A stretch of DNA of 18,421 nt from CAYWHE01 sp964458125 (GTDB taxonomy: Bacteria > Bacteroidota > Bacteroidia > AKYH767-A > OLB10), in NCBI GenBank assembly GCA_964458125.1, contig CAYWHE010000069.1:1-18421 (forward strand), in the 5' to 3' direction. Below are positions 1 to 6,092 of the stretch, in pieces; within the stretch, counting starts at the first letter, position 1; each line of letters opens with the position of its first letter. The notes under the pieces are model-generated. The model did no database searches. It had not been told where the DNA came from and saw only the letters and a list, made by a program, of their open reading frames with translations. Both the position numbers and the translations under genes were made by a program.

Positions 1-7
1 GTCATTA

Positions 8-223
8 ATGCTTTTACCTAAAAACAAATCCCTGCGTACACTGTTACAACTGCTTATCCTGGCCGGTATTCTATGGCTGATGATCCTGCTTACCAAAAGC
101 ATACTTAACTGGCAGATGGATCAGCGAATTACCCCCAGGGCATCAGTTATCGAAGGCGCTTTTGGTTGTGATCACCACGATACCGCCGGTAGCATCACCA
201 TACTGGGCCGGTACTCCTCCTGA
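8..223 (+). CDS. Doubtful small single-TM protein ORF
   Basis: This 71-codon ORF begins with a basic stretch and a convincing hydrophobic helix (about residues 10-30, rich in Leu and Ile) followed by a polar segment. Its last ~27 codons run antisense through the 3' end of the plug-domain gene, so that part is unlikely to be selected as protein. The non-overlapping part (8-142) has no open minus-strand frame of note. It could be a genuine small membrane protein, the start of a decayed gene, or chance. I see no ribosome-binding site or promoter because the window begins 7 bases upstream. No family is recognised. Confidence 0.2.
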   Translation: MLLPKNKSLRTLLQLLILAGILWLMILLTKSILNWQMDQRITPRASVIEGAFGCDHHDTAGSITILGRYSS

Positions 224-847
224 AATAATCTTTATTTCCTTAATGGCGCTTTTAGGCAGGTTGAAACCTCCGATAACACGTATGCCGTCAATATAATAAA
301 GGGTGGCATCGGATCTGGATCCGCGTATGTTCAGGGAACCGTTTTCTTCTCTCTGATAAACGGATGTGGTTTGGGCGACCAGGTTCCTGATATCGCGTTC
401 CACACTCAGTTCGATGTCTTCCTGGGAAATAATCGTGCTGCCCCCTGTAAAGTCCTTGCTGATCAATGGATAACGGTAAGCCGATACGATGACAGGGGGA
501 AGGGTATTGTCGTTCCGAAGCTGGATATCCACAAAGGTTATTCCTCCCGAAGTTACCCGCACACCCGTTTTGATTATTTTCTGGTAGCCGGTGAATGAGA
601 AGGAAAGGTCATAGGTTCCGGCAGGCAAAGGGCGCAGGATATAGATTCCGTTTGCATCCGTCAATGCGCCCTGCAGTCTTCCGTTTATAATGCAGGAAAT
701 AGTCGCCCCGGGCAGGGTCAGGCCGGTGGCCGAATCCCGCACGACACCCTTTATTGCTCCGTCATCGGGATGCGCCGTCAGCCATCCGACTGATAGACTG
801 GCGGCCATGCAGACACACAATAGCCGGATGATCATTTGATTTTTCAT
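143..847 (-). CDS. Secreted CarboxypepD_reg + TonB plug-only protein (no beta-barrel)
   Basis: This 234-residue protein opens with a signal peptide (about residues 1-25, cleavage probably after LTA). A CarboxypepD_reg domain follows (about 30-111; G-V-V-R-D-S-A-T-G, then T-D-A-N-G, then L-P-A-G-T-Y-D and a GYQK end), then a TonB-receptor plug domain (about 115-229). The plug shows the family landmarks: a V-I-V-S-A-like stretch, D-I-R-N-L, N-I-R-G, Y-I-D-G-I-R, a V-P-A-Q-Y-G motif and a G-G-I-V-V-I-T-T-K end. The stop comes five codons after the plug, so the 22-strand barrel of TonB-dependent transporters (usually 700-1000 residues in all) is missing. The plug looks intact, which suggests a natural short protein rather than a broken receptor. 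It lies 117 bases downstream of the VWA gene on the same strand and shares its N-terminal domain type, so the two probably work together in the periplasm or outer membrane. Transport on its own is unlikely. Confidence 0.85.
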   Translation of the reverse strand: MKNQMIIRLLCVCMAASLSVGWLTAHPDDGAIKGVVRDSATGLTLPGATISCIINGRLQGALTDANGIYILRPLPAGTYDLSFSFTGYQKIIKTGVRVTSGGITFVDIQLRNDNTLPPVIVSAYRYPLISKDFTGGSTIISQEDIELSVERDIRNLVAQTTSVYQREENGSLNIRGSRSDATLYYIDGIRVIGGFNLPKSAIKEIKIISGGVPAQYGDATGGIVVITTKSAFDN

Positions 848-964
848 GACAATAGTTTTAAAAATTTTTTATATTCCGTTTACCTTTATCCTGAAGGGTG
901 AATCCGCTGCCGCTTGCATCGAAAAAAAAATACAACCATGGCTCGCTGCCTGCCGCAAGGCCGT

Positions 965-2905
965 TTACTCTTTTGCCGTGTTTGCACTCAAGGCGGCGGC
1001 TGTTTCCACGAGCCGGATAAATTCAGCTCTGTATCCCTGCGGGTCATACGTTTTGGCGTTCCCGGCCAGGGCGGAAACCAGTTTGAAATTCGCCTCACCT
1101 TTGAATTTGGAATTCCTGAGCAACATGCCGAAGGCCGCAACAGCGGAAGAAAAACGCATGTTCTCCGAAGCATCCCGAATGTCCCTGGACTGATTTTTTA
1201 CAATGTGCGTGAGTAGTTTGCTCTCATCCCCGTCGGGTTTTTTATACCGGAACTTCACGGTGAACAACTCCCTGTTCAAGTTATTGTCATCGGAAAGGTT
1301 TTTCAACTGGTATTTCAAGGGGTCCACGGTGCTTCCCGATGATTGTCCGTCTGCCGGAATGATTTCATAAAGGGCCGTAACGGTATGACCCGAGCCCAGT
1401 TCACCGGCATCTTTGCTGTCATCATTAAAATCCCTGTCATGTAACAACCGGTTTTCATAGCCGATCAGCTTATACTCCCTCACCAGGGCCGGATTAAATT
1501 CAACCTGTATTTTTACATCCTTGGCAATGGTCAGCAGCGTCCCGCCCATTTCCTGGACCAGTGTCTTTCGGGCCTCCATGATATTGTCAATATAAGCATA
1601 GTTTCCGTTTCCCTTATCGGCCAGTTTCTCCATTTTGGCATCCTGGTAATTGCCTGTTCCAAATCCAAGCACGGTGAGGAAAATGCCATCCTTTCTTTTT
1701 TCTTCAATCAACCGGACCAGTTCCCCGTCGCTGGAAACGCCCACATTGAAATCCCCGTCAGTGGCCAGGATCACGCGGTTATTTCCACCGGCAAGGAAAT
1801 TTTCCCGGGCTGTCCGGTAGGCCAGTTGTATGCCGGCGCCTCCGGCCGTGGAGCCACCCGCTTCCAGGTTGTTAATGGCTTCCATGATTTTCTCCTTCTG
1901 ACTTCCGCTTGTGGAGGGAAGCACCAGCCCTGCATTTCCGGCATACACCACCAGGGCCACCCTGTCCTTCTCACGGAGTTCATTCACCAGCAGACCAAGG
2001 GAACGTTTCAATAAAGGCAGTTTATCTTCATGCATCATCGAACCGGAAACATCCACCAGGAAAGTCAGGTTGGACGGGGGCAGTTCACCGGTCCGGATCC
2101 GTTTGCCCTGTATGCCGATCAGTGCAAGGCGATGTTCCTTGTTCCAGGGACATGTTGAAACCTCCGTGTGAATGGCAAAGGGATGTTCGTTTTTCGGCTC
2201 ATCATATTGGTAGGAAAAATAGTTGATCATTTCTTCCATACGAACAGCATCAACGGGAGGCCAGGTTCCTTTTGTCAAGAACCTCCTGACATTCGCATAC
2301 GAGGCCCTGTCCACATCAATTGAAAAAGTGGAAAGGGGGGTCTCCAGAGCCGGGTTGAATTCGTTTTCCGAGATGTAATCATATCCTTCCCGTGACAGGC
2401 CTTCATCCCTGGTATATCCCACGGCCGGCGCATACTGCTTGTTTTGCTCATAAGCGCTCCCGGTTGTATGTACCGTTTCATGCTTCATGGTCATTTTATC
2501 AGTGTATTCGGGCGTTATTTGCTGCATGTTTTCTGAAACCGGTACCTGAACACGGGCTTCCATATTTATATGGACGGTGGTCATCTTTTCTGCCGCAACG
2601 GTCACTGACTTGACCTGTACGGTTTGATATCCCGTCTGCGTGGCTTCAGCCTGGTAAGTTCCCGGTTGAAGGTTTACCACCCTGAAACGACCCTGGTTGT
2701 CAGTCATGGTTTGCATTTTCAGACTTCCATCCTTCAATATCCTGATCCGGACCTGCGAAAGCGGCGAGCCGGTTGCCCTGTTCGTAACGGTGCCTTGAAT
2801 TCCTGTCGGCAGCGGGTTCCAATAAAAAGCCGTTGTTACAATAAGAATGACGGCAATGAGTAAATGGTAAGGTGTTTGAGCCTTGTTCAATCCTGACGTT
2901 TTCAT
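965..2905 (-). CDS. YfbK-like VWA domain protein with CarboxypepD_reg and DUF3520
   Basis: This 646-residue protein has an N-terminal signal or anchor helix (about 14-30) and a CarboxypepD_reg domain (about 35-116). A linker leads to the YfbK N-terminal region (about 180-275, including F-S-I-D-V-D-R-A-S-Y and M-I-N-Y-F), then a von Willebrand A domain (about 278-450) and a DUF3520-type C-terminus (about 455-640). The metal-ion-dependent adhesion site is complete: D285-x-S287-x-S289, T353 and D383. It should therefore bind a divalent cation and a protein partner outside the cytoplasm. The E. coli relative YfbK is a lipoprotein of unknown function; this one lacks an obvious lipobox. It is divergent from the sigma/anti-sigma pair across 138 bases and upstream of the plug-only gene, which suggests shared regulation. 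The family assignment is firm; the cellular role is not known. Confidence 0.93.
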   Translation of the reverse strand: MKTSGLNKAQTPYHLLIAVILIVTTAFYWNPLPTGIQGTVTNRATGSPLSQVRIRILKDGSLKMQTMTDNQGRFRVVNLQPGTYQAEATQTGYQTVQVKSVTVAAEKMTTVHINMEARVQVPVSENMQQITPEYTDKMTMKHETVHTTGSAYEQNKQYAPAVGYTRDEGLSREGYDYISENEFNPALETPLSTFSIDVDRASYANVRRFLTKGTWPPVDAVRMEEMINYFSYQYDEPKNEHPFAIHTEVSTCPWNKEHRLALIGIQGKRIRTGELPPSNLTFLVDVSGSMMHEDKLPLLKRSLGLLVNELREKDRVALVVYAGNAGLVLPSTSGSQKEKIMEAINNLEAGGSTAGGAGIQLAYRTARENFLAGGNNRVILATDGDFNVGVSSDGELVRLIEEKRKDGIFLTVLGFGTGNYQDAKMEKLADKGNGNYAYIDNIMEARKTLVQEMGGTLLTIAKDVKIQVEFNPALVREYKLIGYENRLLHDRDFNDDSKDAGELGSGHTVTALYEIIPADGQSSGSTVDPLKYQLKNLSDDNNLNRELFTVKFRYKKPDGDESKLLTHIVKNQSRDIRDASENMRFSSAVAAFGMLLRNSKFKGEANFKLVSALAGNAKTYDPQGYRAEFIRLVETAAALSANTAKE

Positions 2906-3004
2906 GGTATTTCGTTTTACATGAAGAGTAACATCCCGTCATGATTCCACAAGAAAAAGGAATAAAAAAATTTAATTCCGTTTATGGAATCCAGGGTGTG
3001 TTCG

Positions 3005-3012
3005 TATCTTTC
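3005..3012 (+). promoter_or_regulatory. Candidate -7 promoter box for the sigma factor gene
   Basis: TATCTTTC matches the Bacteroidota -7 consensus TAnnTTTG at seven positions of eight, counting the two free ones. It lies about 31 bases before the ATG at 3044, which gives a short leader. No clear -33 TTTG was found upstream. The same TATCTTT core stands before two other genes in this window (4913 on plus, 18192 on minus). Confidence 0.45.
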
Positions 3013-3043
3013 AATCAAATTACCACTGGAAGCAACTTAACCT

Positions 3044-3640
3044 ATGCGGCTGATCAGGCTGAAAAAAGATCCGGGCGAAGATGACATGACCCTTATTCAC
3101 CAATACAGGGAGACTGGGGAAAAGGAAATCATCGGCATTTTATTTGAGCGCTATGCCCACCTGGTTCTGGGGGTATGCATGAAATATCTGAAAAATGAAG
3201 AGGACAGTAAGGATGCCGTACTTCACATTTTTGAAAAGCTGATGATCGATCTTAAAAAATACGAGATCAGCAGGTTCAGCCCGTGGCTTCACAGCGTGGC
3301 GAGGAATTATTGTTTTATGCAGCTCCGGAATAAGGAAGCGCTCACCGGCCGCAGCGAAGAAATTACCGATCACCGGCTGTTTGTGGAATCGGGGCAGGGA
3401 TTGTATCAGGAGGAGGACGACCTGCAGGAATATTACCTGAATAACCTGGAACAGGCCATACAGCAGTTGAGTACAGAACAAAAAATATGCATTGAATTAT
3501 TTTACCTCAGAGAGGAAAGCTACCAGGATATTGCCGGCCTGACCGGGTTCAGTTTAAACCAGGTGAAGAGTTATATTCAAAACGGCAAACGAAACCTGAA
3601 AATTTTTCTTCAGAAAAGAAACCATGAAAACGCATCGTAA
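3044..3640 (+). CDS. ECF-type sigma-70 family RNA polymerase sigma factor
   Basis: This 198-residue protein has the two-domain layout of ECF sigma factors. Region 2 spans about residues 31-98 (F-E-R-Y, L-V-L-G-V-C, D-A-V-L-H-I-F-E-K-L, then W-L-H-S-V-A-R-N). Region 4 spans about 135-188, with a helix-turn-helix around S159-K186 (S-Y-Q-D-I-A, N-Q-V-K-S-Y-I-Q-N-G-K-R-N-L). An in-frame ATG at 3086 (Met15) is a good alternative start, because homologous proteins usually begin close to the L-I-x-x-Y motif. The last 17 bases overlap the next gene, whose product has the features of an anti-sigma factor. The divergent VWA gene and the plug gene behind it are natural candidates for its regulon, but that is inferred from position only. 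Confidence 0.92.
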   Translation: MRLIRLKKDPGEDDMTLIHQYRETGEKEIIGILFERYAHLVLGVCMKYLKNEEDSKDAVLHIFEKLMIDLKKYEISRFSPWLHSVARNYCFMQLRNKEALTGRSEEITDHRLFVESGQGLYQEEDDLQEYYLNNLEQAIQQLSTEQKICIELFYLREESYQDIAGLTGFSLNQVKSYIQNGKRNLKIFLQKRNHENAS

Positions 3641-4877
3641 CAGCGCCATTTTTAAACCAACAGGCTGCCTCACCCCGGAACAATTGAAGCACTACGGGAA
3701 AGATACCCTCCCGCCCGCTGAAAGGCACCTGGTGGAAAGGCATCTGATCGACTGTGAATTATGTTCCGAAGCGCTGGAGGGGTACTCCATGATCCTGCAC
3801 CCTGATCTGGTGAATGAAACCATGGAGTCGGTCAAAGCCCTGACACCTGCATTTAAAGCTAAACCTGCGACCCATTCATGGACGGTCTGGATGGCTGCAG
3901 CATCGGTTGTGCTGGTAGTACTTTCCATTGTGTTTACCTATCATTACCTGATTGAACCCCCCGACAGACAGGTGGCCGTTGAGCGCACACCCAAAAGCCC
4001 GGTTATGCCTCCGGAGAAGCATTCCGTATTATCCGGGCACGAACAATTCGAACCCTTGCCGGATACGAATAAAGAGCCGGGCCACAAGGCCGTTCAGCCG
4101 GTTCAAAACAGGCCGGACCGGCAGCGCCCGGCATCCGGAGACCAGCAGGTTGCCGCCGGAACAGCACCACAACAGGGAACCCAGGAAGCGGCTCCTGATG
4201 TTTCCGCTTCCGAAGATGCTGTTTCAGCTCCGGTTGCGGTAACCACAGAACTGCAGGTGCAGGAGGAGCCGAAACAATCCAGGAGGTCATCCGTGCAACC
4301 CGGGGTCGAAAAATTGGTGCCGGCAGCAAAAGCAAGCGGAAACACGGATGAAGGCCAGGAGGCGCTCTACCTGTATGGCCTGAAAACAAAAATGTACGCT
4401 GCCCGCACAAGCCTGGCCGATTCAACGATACCGGACCATAAACAAGGTGTTGAAGCCAGGTTTGAAAATGAACAGGCAAAAAAGGAAACCATCATCACGG
4501 AAAAGATAACCCTGGATCAGTCCTCTTACGAATCCCTGCTGCGTCCGGTCATGCAGCTGTATGCGCAAAAAGAATATCAACAGGCGGCCATCCTTTATGA
4601 AAATATGCTTGTTTCAAGGCCCTCCGATGAAAACGCTCTGTTTTACGGAGCCTTATGCCATTACCACCTGGGGAATTTCAGGCTGGCCCGTCAGCACCTT
4701 CTTATTTTACTGACCAATAAAAACACCTTGTTCCGTGAGGAAGCAAACTGGAACCTGGCCCTGGTGGAACTTGCTTCAGGTAATAAAAAGGAAGCCCTGC
4801 GCCTCCTGGACAGGATTGAATCGGAACATGGTTTTTACAGCAGGCAGGCAACAGAAAAGAAGGCCGGTATTAAATAA
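3624..4877 (+). CDS. Putative anti-sigma factor: zf-HC2-like, one TM helix, TPR-like C-terminus
   Basis: This 417-residue protein begins with a cytosolic segment carrying H40-x3-C44-x2-C47, the zinc-binding signature of zf-HC2 anti-sigma factors. One TM helix follows at about 86-110. Then comes a long low-complexity linker (about 111-245) rich in Pro, Gln, Glu and Ala, and a C-terminal helical region of about 110 residues (about 300-410) that reads as two or three TPR-like repeats (Y-x-Q-A-A-I-L-Y, A-L-F-Y-G-A-L-C-H-Y-H-L-G, A-N-W-N-L-A-L-V-E-L). The expected topology is zinc finger inside and TPR-like repeats in the periplasm, where they could sense or bind an envelope partner. The ATG lies 17 bases inside the sigma gene, so translation of the pair is probably coupled. 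The anti-sigma role is inferred from motif and position; the TPR region is the likely sensor. Confidence 0.82.
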   Translation: MKTHRNSAIFKPTGCLTPEQLKHYGKDTLPPAERHLVERHLIDCELCSEALEGYSMILHPDLVNETMESVKALTPAFKAKPATHSWTVWMAAASVVLVVLSIVFTYHYLIEPPDRQVAVERTPKSPVMPPEKHSVLSGHEQFEPLPDTNKEPGHKAVQPVQNRPDRQRPASGDQQVAAGTAPQQGTQEAAPDVSASEDAVSAPVAVTTELQVQEEPKQSRRSSVQPGVEKLVPAAKASGNTDEGQEALYLYGLKTKMYAARTSLADSTIPDHKQGVEARFENEQAKKETIITEKITLDQSSYESLLRPVMQLYAQKEYQQAAILYENMLVSRPSDENALFYGALCHYHLGNFRLARQHLLILLTNKNTLFREEANWNLALVELASGNKKEALRLLDRIESEHGFYSRQATEKKAGIK

Positions 4878-4912
4878 TCCGGCCCGCCTGAAACTTTCCC
4901 CATTTTCACTTG

Positions 4913-4920
4913 TATCTTTA
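4913..4920 (+). promoter_or_regulatory. Candidate -7 promoter box very close to the DUF2480 start
   Basis: TATCTTTA ends only 7 bases before the ATG at 4928. A transcript starting about 7 bases after the box would have almost no leader. This placement argues that translation starts at 4928 and not at the upstream in-frame ATG at 4910, which would lie before the promoter box. No convincing -33 element is visible. Confidence 0.45.
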
Positions 4921-4927
4921 CCTGCTG

Positions 4928-5443
4928 ATGGAACCAACTTCCCGCATAACCAATAAGGTCGACCAGAGCGGTCTGATTACCCTGGACCTGGAAACGCTTA
5001 AACCGGCGGGCGAAATCATGTCGTTTGACCTGGGCCCTTTCCTGTTTGAAGGACTGATCCTCAGGGAAAGGGAATTTCGTGAAAACCTGAAACAACATGA
5101 CTGGAACCTTTACAGGGATAAATGGGTGGCTCTGACCTGTACAGCGGATGCCATCATTCCTTTGTGGGCCTATATGCTTGTTACGTCCTGCCTGGAGCCG
5201 GTTGCAAAAAAAGTATTTTGCGGAACACGGGAAGCCATGCAATCCTCCCTTTTCGAAGCGGCCATTGATTCCCTGGATGTTTCCTCTTATGCCGGACAAC
5301 GGGTCGTCATTAAAGGGTGCAGTAATGAAGCTGTACCATTGTCAGCCTATGTAGCCATCACCGAAAAGTTACGACCACACGTCAGGAGTATTTTTTTTGG
5401 CGAACCGTGCAGCACGGTGCCCATTTATAAAGCAGGAAAATAA
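4928..5443 (+). CDS. DUF2480 family protein
   Basis: This 171-residue soluble protein belongs to the DUF2480 family, found in Bacteroidota and of unknown function. Recognisable conserved stretches are N-K-V-x-Q-S-G-L-I-T-L-D-L-E near the start, F-D-L-G-P-F-L-F-E-G-L-I-L-R-E, H-D-W, C-T-A-D-A-I-I-P-L-W-A-Y-M-L, V-V-I-K-G-C-S, V-P-L-S-A-Y-V and the C-terminal F-G-E-P-C-S-T-V-P. The start at 4928 was chosen over the upstream ATG at 4910 because the family begins just before the N-K-V-x-Q motif and a promoter box lies between the two. The gene is probably transcribed alone: it has its own promoter box, 50 bases of intergenic space upstream, and a convergent neighbour 4 bases downstream. Confidence 0.92.
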   Translation: MEPTSRITNKVDQSGLITLDLETLKPAGEIMSFDLGPFLFEGLILREREFRENLKQHDWNLYRDKWVALTCTADAIIPLWAYMLVTSCLEPVAKKVFCGTREAMQSSLFEAAIDSLDVSSYAGQRVVIKGCSNEAVPLSAYVAITEKLRPHVRSIFFGEPCSTVPIYKAGK

Positions 5444-5447
5444 CTGT

Positions 5448-5972
5448 TTACAGGAATATCCGGAGTACAAAATCCTCATTCAGGACCGATCCAACCGTAA
5501 ATGACTGCACCCCGAAAATTTCCATTCCGGAATTTTTATAAAAGGATAGAGCCTTTTGGTTTTTTTGCCAGACGGCCAGCCATAGCAGGTTAAATCCCTG
5601 CCGCCGGCTATAATCCAGTGCATGGTTGAATAAAACAGTCCCCAGTCCTTTGCGGTAGTATCGGCTTCCAATATAAATTCTTTCCATCTCCATGGCCGCA
5701 AATCCCAGCAGATCAGGGCGGGAACGGTCAGACCGGAGTTTGGTATAGCCGGCAATTTCATTCCCCTGTTTCAGCATATGAAAAACCGAATGAGGTTGCC
5801 GAAGGTCATCAAGAATCTTCTCCGGGTCAAAGGCCTTCTGACAATACATTTCAATATCCCCGGCAGGCATCAGGCCATCATAGGCCTCCCGAAAGGCGCC
5901 GGAAGCAAATGCAGCAAGGGCAGGCGCATCAGCCGTTGTGGCCTTCCAAACAGGAAAGAAGGAATCATCCAT
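5448..5972 (-). CDS. GNAT family N-acetyltransferase
   Basis: This 174-residue protein has a complete GNAT fold. Motif A lies at about 94-130, with M-E-R-I-Y-I then the acetyl-CoA pyrophosphate loop R107-K-G-L-G111 (the Q/R-x-x-G-x-G/A motif) and the helix after it. Motif B follows at about 131-150, with W-Q-K-N-Q-K-A-L-x-F-Y-x-x-x-G-M. The N-terminal half, with F-R-E-A-Y near residue 27, resembles GNATs that acetylate small molecules or polyamines (PaiA-like), but the substrate cannot be read from sequence. The gene is convergent with the DUF2480 gene and divergent from the S46 peptidase gene across 120 bases. Confidence 0.92.
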   Translation of the reverse strand: MDDSFFPVWKATTADAPALAAFASGAFREAYDGLMPAGDIEMYCQKAFDPEKILDDLRQPHSVFHMLKQGNEIAGYTKLRSDRSRPDLLGFAAMEMERIYIGSRYYRKGLGTVLFNHALDYSRRQGFNLLWLAVWQKNQKALSFYKNSGMEIFGVQSFTVGSVLNEDFVLRIFL

Positions 5973-6048
5973 AATATTCGTGTAAAATTCCGATTTTTGA
6001 AACAGTTAAAGTACTGTTAACAACAGCGATATATTATCCAAAATGCCT

Positions 6049-6057
6049 TTACTTTGC
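6049..6057 (+). promoter_or_regulatory. Candidate -7 promoter box for the S46 peptidase gene
   Basis: TTACTTTGC resembles the Bacteroidota -7 consensus TAnnTTTG with one mismatch and is placed 36-44 bases before the ATG at 6093. No clear -33 TTTG was found. It is the best candidate in the 120-base divergent region shared with the acetyltransferase gene. Confidence 0.4.
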
Positions 6058-6092
6058 AAACTTAATCCAAATTCAGAAATACAGAACCAGTC

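Noticed and set aside
143..847. Plug protein as a pseudogene of a full TonB-dependent receptor
   Set aside because: The plug is intact to its end, no in-frame stop or frameshift lies inside it, and the sequence after the stop shows no barrel-like continuation; the left edge of the window limits certainty.
4003..4479. 158-codon minus-strand ORF
   Set aside because: It is antisense to the Pro/Gln/Ala-rich linker of the anti-sigma-like gene and has a biased Pro/Arg/Leu make-up with no recognisable domain.
5404..5418. ACCGTGC-A-GCACGGT palindrome near the convergent gene ends, as a terminator
   Set aside because: It lies inside the conserved E-P-C-S-T-V-P coding motif of DUF2480, has a one-base centre, and no T-tract follows.
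6001..6018. AACAGT...ACTGTT inverted repeat in the divergent region upstream of the peptidase gene
   Set aside because: Arms of only six bases in AT-rich sequence are too weak to call an operator without conservation.
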